A stretch of DNA of 64,000 nt from Aculops lycopersici (GCA_015350385.1 WNKI01000003.1:436644-500643); one strand, 5' to 3'. Shown: positions 23,391 through 32,970, counted from the stretch's first letter. Program-made: numbers and translations. The notes: generated by a model not told the origin, from the sequence alone.

Positions 23391-25064
23391 ATGAATCTCA
23401 ATTTGAAAGTCGTTAAGCCTAGCTCTAATTCCAATCAATATACCACTCGATCCAATATGTTTCCAGCAGCCAGGCGGATGTCAGCCATGTGGTCGAACAT
23501 ACAGGATGTGTCCTCGGTCGCCCTATCAAGTATCAAGGACACAAACCAACAACTGGGCGGCTACAATAAACGCGACAATCTATATTTAGCAAGCTTTGAT
23601 CGTCTATCTGATGAAGTTATCTTGAGAATTTTCTCCTATTTACCTCACAAGGAAATCCTAAGAATATCAACAGTTTGCAAGCGCTGGCTCAAGATTGCCT
23701 CAGATTCGCGCCTATGGTCTCGAGTTTCTCTGAGACCCGAAGTATCCGGCCTTCATGTTACAAATGCTGACCTTCTGGTCAATGTTATTGGTCAAAAGTT
23801 CGGCCCATCGCTCAAGTATATCGAATTACCGATTGAACTTATCACTCATACCATTTTACACGAGTTAGCCTCGAAATGTCCAAATCTAACCCAGATTCTA
23901 TTAGACTTTTCAACTGCAATGCAACTACACGACTTCAATGCACTTTATTCATTTCCGACCAAATTGCACACCATTTGTATCTGCCTTTCGGAGGTTATTT
24001 TTATGGAAGGATTTATGAGAAAGATTTACAATTTTATTAATGGATTGGAGGTGTTGCATCTCGTTGGAACTTACGAAAGAGCGGTGGAGCATACTGAGGA
24101 GGAGAGTGAGGAGATTTACGAGGTTATCAATATCCACAAGCTCAAGAGTGCAGTGCCAAACCTGAAGATCATCAACCTATTTGGCATCAACTTCATTGAC
24201 GATAGTCATGTCGAAGCCTTCGCCTCTAGTTGCGCTGACCTCGAGTATTTGGGACTCAACTTTTGTTCCAAGTTTACCGGAAGCTCCTTGCCGGTACTTT
24301 TGGCCAAGTGCAAGCGACTTACCTCGTTGATGATTCAACAAACTACACTACAAGATGAACATGTGCTTAGTGTTGAGTGGAACAAGACAAATCTCCGTGA
24401 ACTCGATATTACGGGAACCGAACTATCGGAGTCGAGCTTAATCTACCTGTTGACTCGAATCACCGGCTTGAGATATCTTAGCGCTGGCCAACAGGATGGA
24501 TTCACTGATCAAGTTTTAAAGGAATACTTGGAAAAAGGCAATATTAAGTCTCTAGTTGCTGTTGATTTTGATAGCAATGAGAATCTCACCGACGAAATCC
24601 TATTGCATTTTGTCAAATGCATTGGACCAAATCTTCAAGGACTTCGCCTATCTGGAATCCCCCAACTCACCGAACCATTTTGGCTCTCCATCTTACCTGG
24701 ACTGAGAGCAATCAAGATTCTAGTTATGGGTATGCCAGTTGGATGTTGTCAGAAGATTCAACAAAAGATACATATTGACTCACTAATCGATGCCATCGCA
24801 ACACGATGTCAGTTTATCCAACGCCTGGAGGTCAGTTGGGACTCAGAAACTCTAAGATTCTCAGATCGGAGTAGCAAGGCCGTCGACCTCATCAGGTTGC
24901 GATGCCTAGACTTGAATTGCTTAGTTTTGAGTGATGGGAAGTATTTCGAAATGGTCAAGTCTAATTTTGAGCGTGCCGATAGGCGAACTGTAGTTAGATC
25001 ATCAATCAATTGTAAAGTAACACTCGTGTATTTGTTGATGCATTATAAAAACCTCATATTCTGA
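23391..25064 (+). CDS. F-box/LRR protein (FipoQ-like)
   Basis: A single 557-residue frame starting at ATG. The F-box lies at about residues 69-112 (FDRLSDEVILRIFSYLPHKE, then CKRWLKIASDSRLW), which would bind Skp1 in an SCF ubiquitin ligase. The rest is leucine-rich-repeat-like, with the distinctive stretches STAMQLHDFNALYSFPTKLH, IYNFINGLEVLHLVGTYE and LNFCSKFTG. The C-terminal end has CLVLSDGKYFEMVKSNFER and RRTVVRSSINCKVT. I associate these conserved blocks with the arthropod FipoQ-type F-box proteins, but that name is from memory and not certain. No introns interrupt the coding region. Confidence 0.8.
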   Translation: MNLNLKVVKPSSNSNQYTTRSNMFPAARRMSAMWSNIQDVSSVALSSIKDTNQQLGGYNKRDNLYLASFDRLSDEVILRIFSYLPHKEILRISTVCKRWLKIASDSRLWSRVSLRPEVSGLHVTNADLLVNVIGQKFGPSLKYIELPIELITHTILHELASKCPNLTQILLDFSTAMQLHDFNALYSFPTKLHTICICLSEVIFMEGFMRKIYNFINGLEVLHLVGTYERAVEHTEEESEEIYEVINIHKLKSAVPNLKIINLFGINFIDDSHVEAFASSCADLEYLGLNFCSKFTGSSLPVLLAKCKRLTSLMIQQTTLQDEHVLSVEWNKTNLRELDITGTELSESSLIYLLTRITGLRYLSAGQQDGFTDQVLKEYLEKGNIKSLVAVDFDSNENLTDEILLHFVKCIGPNLQGLRLSGIPQLTEPFWLSILPGLRAIKILVMGMPVGCCQKIQQKIHIDSLIDAIATRCQFIQRLEVSWDSETLRFSDRSSKAVDLIRLRCLDLNCLVLSDGKYFEMVKSNFERADRRTVVRSSINCKVTLVYLLMHYKNLIF

Positions 25065-25540
25065 CATTTTTGTCAGACTTTTGATTTTGTACTAAATTAT
25101 GATTAGATCAAACCATCTTTTGCACCCCACTTGTTGTCAATCAGATAAAACTAGAAATCGTTGATCGAACAACAACTTATGGTTCAATTGGATGATTGAT
25201 CGCAAATCAAAAGAGCAATTCAAAATCATTGGGCGCCAGAATGGTAGTTCGCTGAATGCGCTTTACTCGTTTAACTCGCACACAAATTTCGCGTGTTGAA
25301 GTTTTCATTCTACTTGCTGTTGAAACATTTTTTGTCAACATTTCAAAACAATGTCAATCTGACATTACAATTATTGGTAAGGCGATCATCAAGAATCTCA
25401 ACCATGTTACCTGGCCATCTGAACCAGAATATTAATTCTAGTTGAAGCTATACCCTATATGGAAATTAAGATTAGTTCGACAATATTTCGCCATTGTTCT
25501 GAGAGTCAATCGAATTATTGTCGATTATATTTTGACCAAT
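25065..25540. other. Spacer between F-box gene and Rubicon-like gene
   Basis: AT-rich, no coding sequence supported. An open frame upstream of the Rubicon-like ATG begins at TTG (25442) and is not used as the start here. Confidence 0.4.
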
Positions 25541-26884
25541 ATGGGTGATAGAAACATTGCTAGTCGCATGTTTCTCGGTGGCATGCGAAATCATCTAGAT
25601 AATGATGATGATGATGATCTAGCCCCCGTGGTGTTAGCTGTTGATGCTGTTCAACTATTAATGGAACAGGAGCAACGTAATAAATCTAATAGATCAACAA
25701 AGTTTTCGACAAAGCGAGATGAGTTGGAAAGATCGCATTCAACTCAGAATGATACAGACTCAAAAGGCTCCGAGCCGGTTACCCAACAATCTTCAGATTC
25801 AAAAACAGAATCCGATGATCCGAAGCCTTCAACATCTTCCATGGTTGTATCGGATGTTGTATATGAAAATTCACCACCCAAAGTTGGCAGCCCTACGATG
25901 AGACAAAATGAAAAGATTCCGACACAACAAAGAGCAACGCTACCAAAGCCAAGTGGTGATCCAATCATTCGTAGAACAACGCCTCCATCTCGAGGCCCTG
26001 GTCAAGATCTCTACTTGGTTAGAAATGAGCATCCAGCTCCGAGAATCAGATTACAGCAGCAGCAGCAAAAACAAGAGGATTATGAATTTATACCAAAGAG
26101 CGTCATCCTCGATGTCTACAGCAATGACCCAGAGGTCAAAAGATTCCTCAAACAACTACCAAAGATAGGCAACGAATTCGGATTGAATGAGCAAGACTAT
26201 AAATGTTACTCTTGCAGGAGACCTATCGGAATGGTATTTGGCCAGCCAAGATTATGTCATTTCGATGGTCATCACTATTGTTCTGAGTGTCATCTAGGAG
26301 AGAAAAGTGTCATTCCAGCTAGAATACTGTGCAACTGGGACTTCAACAAATATCCGATCTCGAAAAGGAACCAACACTTCTTAAACTTGATATCAAATGA
26401 GCCAATGTTCGAATTGAAAGTTATGGCACCTCTGTTGTACAAAACTTGTCCCGAACTCATCGAGATGGAGCAGTTTCGGTATCAAGCCTTCTTCATTAGA
26501 TCTTATTGTTTCACTTGCGCCGAGCCAAATATATCTCTAGACTTGACAAAATTGGTTTGGCCACGTGAGCATCTTATCAAGCAGACAGATTCATATTCAT
26601 TAGAGGATATGATCCAGATCAAAAGTGGAGCCCTGAAACAGGTGCTCAAGAATGTGATAACTTTCGGACGTCAGCATGTCCTGTCCTGCGTGTTATGTTG
26701 TCAGAAAGGATTCATCTGCGAACTATGCAAATCATCCCAAATCATATACCCATTCGACATCGATTCTGTCCATCGGTGCAATAGTTGCCAAAGTATATAT
26801 CACAAGGCCTGCTATAAAACAAACTCAAGCTCTGAGTCGTGCCCTCGATGTCAGAGATTGAAGGCAAGACGTAACGAGGGTTAG
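25541..26884 (+). CDS. Rubicon-homology (RH/DUF4206) domain protein, no RUN domain
   Basis: The ATG at 25541 (MGDRNIASRMFLGGMRNH) gives 447 residues; upstream in-frame sequence lacks an ATG. Residues 1-215 are low-complexity and polar, with an Asp run. Residues about 215-445 form the zinc-binding Rubicon homology domain: DYKCYSCRRPIG, CHFDGHHYCSECH, RILCNWDFNKYPISKRNQHF, HVLSCVLCCQKGFICELC, HRCNSCQSIYHKACY and CPRCQRLKARR. In Rubicon, Pacer and PLEKHM1 this domain binds Rab7 and controls autophagosome and endosome maturation. The KYPIS and CPRCQRLKARR segments look most like Rubicon/Pacer rather than DEF8. An N-terminal RUN domain, present in Rubicon, is not seen. Confidence 0.83.
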   Translation: MGDRNIASRMFLGGMRNHLDNDDDDDLAPVVLAVDAVQLLMEQEQRNKSNRSTKFSTKRDELERSHSTQNDTDSKGSEPVTQQSSDSKTESDDPKPSTSSMVVSDVVYENSPPKVGSPTMRQNEKIPTQQRATLPKPSGDPIIRRTTPPSRGPGQDLYLVRNEHPAPRIRLQQQQQKQEDYEFIPKSVILDVYSNDPEVKRFLKQLPKIGNEFGLNEQDYKCYSCRRPIGMVFGQPRLCHFDGHHYCSECHLGEKSVIPARILCNWDFNKYPISKRNQHFLNLISNEPMFELKVMAPLLYKTCPELIEMEQFRYQAFFIRSYCFTCAEPNISLDLTKLVWPREHLIKQTDSYSLEDMIQIKSGALKQVLKNVITFGRQHVLSCVLCCQKGFICELCKSSQIIYPFDIDSVHRCNSCQSIYHKACYKTNSSSESCPRCQRLKARRNEG

Positions 26885-26898
26885 CAATTCATGATAGT

Positions 26899-26904
26899 AA
26901 TAAA
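26899..26904 (+). promoter_or_regulatory. Polyadenylation signal AATAAA
   Basis: AATAAA lies 15 bp after the stop of the Rubicon-like gene. It is followed by a T-rich stretch and a (CTTGT)n tract, so the 3' UTR is probably very short. Confidence 0.6.
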
Positions 26905-26920
26905 TCAGATATTTTTATCA

Positions 26921-26940
26921 CTTGTCTTGTCTTGTCTTGT
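26921..26940. repeat. (CTTGT)n pentamer repeat
   Basis: Four perfect CTTGT units lie between the convergent Rubicon-like and BLOC1S6 genes. Confidence 0.9.
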
Positions 26941-27012
26941 ATATAGCAAACATCATTAGTCCAGAGATCAAAAATAGTGGCTTGATTTTGTGGAATCGTT
27001 ATACTGTAATCA

Positions 27013-27342
27013 CTAATGCTCGCCTTTGGTATTCACAACTGGTTCTAAATGTTTCTCCAGGATTTCTCTGCGCTCCCTGGATCTTTGTCTCTCAATTTTA
27101 TCACGATTTTTGTCCTCTAACATATTAATGGCACGTCGTTTGAGTCGGGAGGTCTTGCTCTTGATTATGAGCATATTTTGTTTGATATTCAACAGCTTCT
27201 CGTTGTAATATGCAGCCTTAGATATCATCTGTTCTAGATTATGGAGCTGCTCTAGCTCGGAATGCTTCTCATTCTCTTGTCTCAAGGACTCGATAACTGA
27301 TTCTTGGTATCTCAAGACCTCTTCCATTGTTAGATTTGTCAT
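27013..27342 (-). CDS. BLOC1S6: BLOC-1 subunit 6 (pallidin)
   Basis: A 109-residue protein beginning at ATG (MTNLTMEEVLRYQESVIESL) and almost entirely coiled coil. The block ISKAAYYNEKLLNIKQNMLI plus the following KTSRLKRRA matches the pallidin core (AKHYHAKLVNIRKEMLMLHE and KTSKLKKRA in human). It ends in a basic/acidic helix. Pallidin is a subunit of BLOC-1, which sorts cargo to lysosome-related organelles and binds syntaxin 13. It is shorter than the human protein (172 residues), mainly at the N-terminus, and a short upstream exon cannot be excluded. It converges on the Rubicon-like gene and diverges from RpL30. Confidence 0.75.
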   Translation of the reverse strand: MTNLTMEEVLRYQESVIESLRQENEKHSELEQLHNLEQMISKAAYYNEKLLNIKQNMLIIKSKTSRLKRRAINMLEDKNRDKIERQRSRERREILEKHLEPVVNTKGEH

Positions 27343-27918
27343 AAAACTTCGAGAGAACTGGCCGTTACCTGTAGATTTTACAACGAAATATGGACTAGTA
27401 ATCTACGCGTTTTGTAAAATTTATGTTTCCCGATCTATCAAAACAACAACATAGAAGGGTTCTCATCGTGGACCGCAGAGATTTGCGCTGTGTGCAGATT
27501 TCAGAATTTAAAATCCATGATTAGATATAGGAATGATATTTAATAGATTTCCAATCTAGAATTTGACTACACAACAACGAAAAGTGCATCCAGTAATTAG
27601 TTTTCCTTAATTACGGGGTGGTAATAATTAAATTGAAGGCCAAGGATCCAATGATTTGCATCCCTATGCAGTTGCATTTCAAATTATTCGCGCCTTGGGG
27701 CTGCGCATGCTCTATTTTAAGTGCATGCCGCATGCATGCAAGGCAGCTTTTTCCACAGCTCAGCGTGCACCAATAATATCCGGCACTCTTCGTAGTGGAA
27801 TTCTCATGCCTTCAAACATTTTCTAATCAATATTGATATTTGGTGACCTATTGAATAATCACCTTATTACACCACCCAACATTTACTATTTATCAGAATC
27901 CTTAGGATCAAATCAAAA
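27343..27918. other. Bidirectional promoter region BLOC1S6/RpL30
   Basis: About 575 bp separate the two divergent start codons. It contains an ACGCGT-centred word (27404-27414) that recurs upstream of the bZIP-like gene, and a palindromic GCATGCATGC near 27730. No coding sequence is seen. Confidence 0.4.
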
Positions 27919-28357
27919 ATGGCACCTTTAGACAAAACGAAAGCAAAGAAGGCCGCAACAGAGAGCATCAATGCCAGACTTGCTCTCGTTATGAAGTCCG
28001 GTCAATATTGTTGTGGAGTTCGGCAAACACTCAAGACCCTGAGATTGGTAAGCATCTTCATATGAAATGTCATAACACGAACATTACTCATCTTCGAAAC
28101 ATGAAACTAACCAATTAATTCTTTTATTTATATCACAGGGCAAGGCTAAGTTGGTCATCATAGCTTCCAACACACCACCTCTGAGAAGGAGTGAGATCGA
28201 ATACTACGCCATGTTATCCAAAACTGGAGTCCACCACTTTGCCGGCTCCAACATTGATTTGGGAACCGCATGTGGTAAACTCTACCGAGTTGGTGCCTTA
28301 AGCATCACAGACCCAGGAGATTCTGACATCATCAAATCAATGCCACAGGAAGGCTAA
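27919..28357 (+). CDS. RpL30: Ribosomal protein eL30 (RpL30)
   Basis: Two exons, 27919-28047 and 28139-28357, with a 91-bp intron, give 115 residues, the usual eL30 size. The sequence is canonical: ESINARLALVMKSGQYCCG, GKAKLVIIASNTPPLRRSEI, EYYAMLSKTGVHHFAGSNID and LGTACGKLYRVGALSITDPG. The protein is a component of the cytosolic 60S subunit, and in other eukaryotes it can bind its own transcript. The short intron shows no snoRNA box pattern. The stop is 60 bp from the stop of HMBS on the other strand. Confidence 0.97.
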
Positions 28358-28374
28358 ACTTAAACAATATTAAG

Positions 28375-28380
28375 AATAAA
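28375..28380 (+). promoter_or_regulatory. Polyadenylation signal of RpL30
   Basis: AATAAA begins 18 bp after the RpL30 stop codon, inside the 60-bp gap to the convergent HMBS stop. Confidence 0.65.
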
Positions 28381-28417
28381 ATGTGCATATTATGTTAAAA
28401 TCCAAACTCAAGTCACA

Positions 28418-29641
28418 TCAGGGTCTCATTAGGTCGAGACAACCCAAATTTATCATTTTATTCGCCACATCAACACCTAAATTGGCGCACTTAGCAAAAT
28501 TATGACGATCTCCGAGGCTACAACACAGGGGTATAACAATACCTGTGGCTTCCTCAGTATCCAAAAGGCCTACGAAACTTGTCGACTGTTCGCCCGTTGC
28601 ATCTTTATTCACTTCGACACTACCAGAGGCTTCGACAGTTTTCTGGCCATCCAAAGATAGCACAATGGCAGTCAATGTCAAAACTGTATTATCATTAGAC
28701 CAGAGGCACCTGACGCCTAGCGGAACGGAGCAGCCGCCTTCGAGCTTTCTCATAAGGCTTCTCTCTGCTACAACTTCGTATGTTGTCTCGAGATGAGCTA
28801 TAGGCTCGAGGAGCTTGAGCATTGTACTGTCACTCGCAAGGCACTCTATTGCAATTGCACCTTGGCCGACTGCGTATGACCATTCACTGAGTTCAGGTCT
28901 AATCTGAGGTCCTAACATACCAGAAGCTCTATCTGACCAGCCCATCCTGTCGAGCCCAGCTCTAGCTAAGATTATTGCCGCGTATTCATTATTTTCGTTG
29001 TCCAACTTTGCCAATCGGGTGTTGAGATTGCCTCTAATGTCGATACATTGTGATTTCCGAGAGCACCTGTGGATCATGGCTTTACGCCTTTGTGACGAGG
29101 TTCCAATCTTAACTTGATCAGAGTTCTCTCGCTCATCATCATTGGAACCTAAAAGCAAATCATAAGGATCAACCCGTCCCCTAAGAGACCTTTTCAAAAC
29201 GATCACGTCATTGGGGTCATCGCGCTCCATGACAGCACCAATGACGCAACCCTCTGGCAGGGTTGTTGGTAGGTCCTTGAGCGAGTGCACAATCATATGT
29301 ACTGAACCATCGAGAAGAGCTAACTCTAATGCCGCAGTGAAAAGTGATTTGGAACCGATCTCCGGTAGAGGCTTATCCAGTATTTCGTCGCCCTGAGTGG
29401 ACATGGCAACTTCGCGAAATTTGACATCTTGCTTACAGGTGTCACCTTCTCCGTTTGAGTTACACAATGCCGCAAGTCTATCTGGGTTGTTGAGGTAAAA
29501 GTTTTCTAGCTTGCCAATAACTTGGCGGGTTTGAATAAGTGCAAGCTCGCTCTTGCGGGTACCCACATTGATAGTTTCGGGAAGCTTATTGAACACATTA
29601 CTTGGAATTCCCTTCCGGTTTTGTGCAGAATCAGACTCCAT
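28418..29641 (-). CDS. HMBS: Porphobilinogen deaminase / hydroxymethylbilane synthase
   Basis: An intronless 407-residue frame from ATG. It condenses four porphobilinogens into hydroxymethylbilane in heme synthesis. Visible motifs are VGTRKSELALIQTRQV, MIVHSLKDLPTTLPEGC, IGTSSQRRKAMI, DIRGNLNTRLAKLD and the cofactor-attachment loop KLEGGCSVPLG, with its Cys near residue 303. All key positions appear intact. Typical HMBS is about 340-360 residues; the surplus is mostly a linker near residues 160-180 (DDERENSDQ) and a C-terminal insertion after the cofactor domain. It diverges from the PCBP-type gene with about 540 bp between start codons. Confidence 0.95.
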   Translation of the reverse strand: MESDSAQNRKGIPSNVFNKLPETINVGTRKSELALIQTRQVIGKLENFYLNNPDRLAALCNSNGEGDTCKQDVKFREVAMSTQGDEILDKPLPEIGSKSLFTAALELALLDGSVHMIVHSLKDLPTTLPEGCVIGAVMERDDPNDVIVLKRSLRGRVDPYDLLLGSNDDERENSDQVKIGTSSQRRKAMIHRCSRKSQCIDIRGNLNTRLAKLDNENNEYAAIILARAGLDRMGWSDRASGMLGPQIRPELSEWSYAVGQGAIAIECLASDSTMLKLLEPIAHLETTYEVVAERSLMRKLEGGCSVPLGVRCLWSNDNTVLTLTAIVLSLDGQKTVEASGSVEVNKDATGEQSTSFVGLLDTEEATGIVIPLCCSLGDRHNFAKCANLGVDVANKMINLGCLDLMRP

Positions 29642-30181
29642 AAATGGGAATGATTTTTGAGATTCTTGGTTCTATAGGAAGTTGTTTCTAGTTCTTGAGG
29701 TAGACTGAATCAAATGATATCCATGTTAATGCCGATATAAAGTGTATCACAAATCTTGACACGTTGGCTCAAAATTCCCCTCAACCTCAAAAACAACTTT
29801 CCATGGTAGTCATCGTCTTCAAGATGTGCGCCATTACCGTACATCGTGCACAGGGAATGAGGCAGTCTCCGAGCGGCTCGACTTCTTTGAGCAAGAGACT
29901 GAGAGAGCGAGGAGCTTGCGCTTGGTTAGAGAACCACACAAAAATTAATGTCTGGCACTGGACTCTTGTGTATTTCCTCACAAACCTCCATGGTCTCCAC
30001 CACCACCTCCGCCACCTTTTCAACCATCAGCACCCCAGAGCCCCAATCCCAAAACCTTTATTTTGTCCTTCCCCTTTGATTATATTGGTGTACTAATTCG
30101 AGAGAATAAATTTTATTTTTTATGACAATCTATACATATATTGAAAAGAAACAGAATATTTGAAGCACCAAGAGCGCGGAC
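29642..30181. other. Bidirectional promoter region HMBS/PCBP
   Basis: No supportable gene. An open frame at 29764-30096 starts at TTG and is a proline/histidine-rich artefact. A T/A-rich patch lies just before the PCBP start. Confidence 0.4.
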
Positions 30182-31543
30182 ATGATGGACGAAACTACCG
30201 ACAACCAACAACAATCACTGCGCCAGACAGCCATTCATCAAACTGGCGATGGACAACCACTCGACCCTCAACAGCATCAAATTCAAGCCACTGAGGCCGG
30301 ATACCAGCCACAAGGACTGACCGTGAAACTCTTGATGCAAGGCAAGGAGGTTGGAATTATCATTGGCAAGAAAGGAGACAACATTAAAAGATTTAGAGAG
30401 TTAAGTGGAGCTAAGATCAATGTTTCCGATAGCTCGTGTCCAGTCAGAATTGTGACACTTGTTGGAAGCTTGAGTGAAGTTTTCAACGCCGTGTCAATGA
30501 TCTGTGCAAAGTTTGAGGAGCAAATATCGTTGGGCAACAATGGGGTGCTAAGCGCCACAAGCGGCAATACAAACTCAACTGTGACTGATCCTTTATTTGG
30601 TCTACCCTCATCAGGAATCCTAACCAATGCAATCACATCAGAGACTTCGCTAGGCAAAGGGGGTGACACGCTGACTATCAACAACAACAGTCTCGAGACA
30701 TTGAACAAAAATCTGAGTCCCGACAGTTCAAGTAATCCAAGTTATCAGCAACAGCAACAATTAACCCTAAGACTCATTATACAAGCTAGCCAGTGTGGCT
30801 CGCTCATTGGTAGAGGAGGAAATAAAATCAAGGAGATTAGAGAGAAAACGGGCGCAACTATCCAGGTGGCACCTGATGTACTACCAAGTTCCACTGAGCG
30901 TGTGGTCACCATTGGCGGCAAGGTGGATTCGGTAAGAAGTTGTACATATCAAATTTGTATGATCATGTTAGAATCGCCCCCGAAAGGCTACACTGTACCA
31001 TATCGACCCAGGCCGGCATTGAATCCGATGCTACTTGCGGCGGCCGCAACCGCCGGCCAAGCTGCCGCCGCCTACAATCTACCTGGACAATTCGCCGCCC
31101 TGTCGGCGCATCCTGATGTATCAAGACTATTTGCTTCCAATAATCCCTTAGCAAGTGCATTCAATCCAAACACCGCCAATCTAAGGGCGGCAGTGGCCTC
31201 AAGCCAAGCGGCTGCAGCCCTCTCAGCGACCTCTTCGCAATCCATTGGAAGCCATGAGATGACCATACCGAATGGACTGATTGGTTGTGTAATTGGAAAG
31301 GGGGGCTCAAAGATTAACGAAATCAGGCAACTCTCTGGTGCAACTATAAAAATTTCCGATTCTGAAGAGGGCGCAAAGAATAGGGTTGTCACAATAAATG
31401 GAACTCCCGATGCCATCAACTTAGCTCAATTCCTTATAACGGCAAGCTGCAATGGAAACAATACACAAACTTCTCTTCTGGAAAGTATGGCAAAACCATG
31501 GATCGCAAGCCAAAAGTCGGTAAGAAAATTCACTCCATATTGA
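30182..31543 (+). CDS. PCBP/hnRNP E-type triple KH-domain RNA-binding protein (mub-like)
   Basis: A single 453-residue frame with three KH domains: about 46-112 (LMQGKEVGIIIGKKGDNIKR), 193-262 (LIIQASQCGSLIGRGGNKIK) and 356-420 (IPNGLIGCVIGKGGSKINEI). All three GxxG loops are intact. The arrangement of two closely spaced KH domains, an Ala-rich linker and KH3 is that of poly(rC)-binding proteins and Drosophila mushroom-body expressed. These bind C-rich single-stranded RNA and control splicing, stability and translation. A possible splice donor (CGGTAAGA near 31518-31525) lies just before the stop, so the last residues could differ in a spliced form. Confidence 0.9.
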   Translation: MMDETTDNQQQSLRQTAIHQTGDGQPLDPQQHQIQATEAGYQPQGLTVKLLMQGKEVGIIIGKKGDNIKRFRELSGAKINVSDSSCPVRIVTLVGSLSEVFNAVSMICAKFEEQISLGNNGVLSATSGNTNSTVTDPLFGLPSSGILTNAITSETSLGKGGDTLTINNNSLETLNKNLSPDSSSNPSYQQQQQLTLRLIIQASQCGSLIGRGGNKIKEIREKTGATIQVAPDVLPSSTERVVTIGGKVDSVRSCTYQICMIMLESPPKGYTVPYRPRPALNPMLLAAAATAGQAAAAYNLPGQFAALSAHPDVSRLFASNNPLASAFNPNTANLRAAVASSQAAAALSATSSQSIGSHEMTIPNGLIGCVIGKGGSKINEIRQLSGATIKISDSEEGAKNRVVTINGTPDAINLAQFLITASCNGNNTQTSLLESMAKPWIASQKSVRKFTPY

Positions 31544-31599
31544 GGCTTATTGGCAGTGGTCAAGTTTCCTCGATCCATCACAATATTGAAGAGAGGATA

Positions 31600-31605
31600 A
31601 ATAAA
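31600..31605 (+). promoter_or_regulatory. Polyadenylation signal of PCBP-type gene
   Basis: AATAAA lies about 57 bp past the stop codon. Confidence 0.5.
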
Positions 31606-31800
31606 GCAAAGGATTCGACAAAACAATGCAAATTCTCTATACAATTATACGCGTTTTGCATAAATTAGAACGCCTCGTGCAAAATTCATACGGGGGACCG
31701 CTCATCTATGTGACACACAAGATCTGTGTGCAGTGTTTGGGTGCAATACTTTACACGAGCAAACTCTTTCTCCCTTTCCTCCTGAAATTGCGAACTTTTT

Positions 31801-31807
31801 TATAAAA
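31801..31807 (+). promoter_or_regulatory. TATA box of the bZIP-like gene
   Basis: TATAAAA in a T-rich context lies 216 bp upstream of the ATG at 32017. A start site near 31830 would give a 5' leader of about 185 nt that contains a short upstream ORF. Confidence 0.5.
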
Positions 31808-31908
31808 CCCAAGCAACCACCGGCGATATTTCTTTATCTCAGAATTGCCTTTTAACTTTGCAAACTGCTCTTCTACTTTTCACCTCCGACAAGTCATATT
31901 AGTTTTAA

Positions 31909-31926
31909 ATGGTTTCGATGAACTGA
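31909..31926 (+). promoter_or_regulatory. Upstream ORF (five codons) in bZIP-like leader
   Basis: ATG GTT TCG ATG AAC TGA, ending about 90 nt before the main start codon. If transcribed from the TATA box at 31801 it would be the first ATG in the leader, as in stress-regulated ATF4/CHOP-type transcripts. That comparison is inference. Confidence 0.4.
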
Positions 31927-32016
31927 CCAACAAACTTGCTGAATTTGAATTCGTCAAACCAATTTCTGCAAGACCAATAACATCAAGTAGAACAGCTTGA
32001 CATAGAGCTCAAGAAA

Positions 32017-32197
32017 ATGTCATCAATCGGGGATTTCAATTACTTTGAGGACCAATGGTTTGATTCGCCAATGTTCACATTGGTTGATCCAAACATGTTT
32101 TGTCCCTCTGGCATATTCGGACTTCAGCAATCTCAGACTCAAATGCAACCCTTTCAACCGGGACATCAGCAGCTCCAACACCAGCAACAACAGTCTC

Positions 32198-32228
<31 letters not shown>

Positions 32229-32889
32229 GCAGCAGCAGCAACAACAACAACAACATTATCACCATCAGCAACAAGTGCCATCGGCACCTAATTTGATTGC
32301 CGCACCAGTCAATCAATTCTATCATACAGTTCCATTTGGAGACCACAAACAGGTGATACATATCCCATTTCAACAGACTGGAACATCAATAGTGAGTAAT
32401 AATCAATCAAATAATTGCAAACAGATCCAGATTCACCAACAGTTGCAACTAAGGAAGATGCTGTCGCAGCAGCGCCATGATCAACTGAGAGCGCATCTCG
32501 ATCAGCAAGCGGAAGCCGGATATTTGGCAGAGGTTATGCGCAAGCCAATGGGTAAGAAGATGACTGGACGTGAGAGGCAGCTAGACTTGGAGAGACAAGA
32601 GGAAGAGCTTAGACAACAGCAGGATAAATTGAAAACTCAAATTAGTGTGTTAGAGACGAAATGCGATAGATTGCGCGAAATCCTGATCAATATCGTGTCG
32701 ACTTCACCTGAATTCAACGATGAGATGATCAAGTTTTTAGAGGCATCTGATTTGCTTGTTGACAGTATTGAGAATCAACTCAAATCAAGATCGAGAGGAC
32801 CCAAGATCCAGGAGGTAGAGACAAAATCTGATGTTGTGCCGGCAATCGAAGATGTTCCCAAAATTAGTGTTGACATTGAGCAACCTTGA
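32017..32889 (+). CDS. PolyQ protein with C-terminal leucine zipper, CHOP/ATF4-like candidate
   Basis: 290 residues from ATG in one frame. Residues about 40-90 are a Gln/His-rich run encoded by mixed CAA/CAG. Residues about 175-225 form a charged helix with a leucine-type heptad: KPMGKKMTGRERQLDLERQE, then LKTQISVLETKCDRLREIL. The region just before the zipper lacks the canonical NxxAAxxCR basic motif. This resembles the atypical basic region of CHOP/DDIT3 more than that of C/EBP or AP-1. If real, it would act as a dimerising stress-response regulator, possibly unable to bind ordinary C/EBP sites. The TATA box and short upstream ORF fit that idea. An ordinary coiled-coil protein is the main alternative. 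Confidence 0.55.
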
Positions 32890-32939
32890 ACTAGCTTTCC
32901 ACTCAAAAAATATGGATACATTATAGCTAACTAAACTAC

Positions 32940-32970
32940 AATAAATGATGATACTCTCTTGACTTTTATT
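32940..32970. promoter_or_regulatory. Opposed polyadenylation signals between bZIP-like and CYFIP genes
   Basis: On the plus strand AATAAA lies at 32940-32945, about 50 bp after the bZIP-like stop. On the minus strand AATAAA lies at 32970-32965 and overlaps the TGA of CYFIP (TGAATAAA). The two transcripts must end within about 76 bp or overlap. Confidence 0.6.

Noticed and set aside
28048..28138. Possible snoRNA in the RpL30 intron
   Set aside because: Intron of 91 bp shows no paired C/D boxes or H/ACA layout.
29764..30096. 110-codon frame between HMBS and the KH gene
   Set aside because: Starts at TTG, Pro/His-rich translation, lies in a bidirectional promoter.
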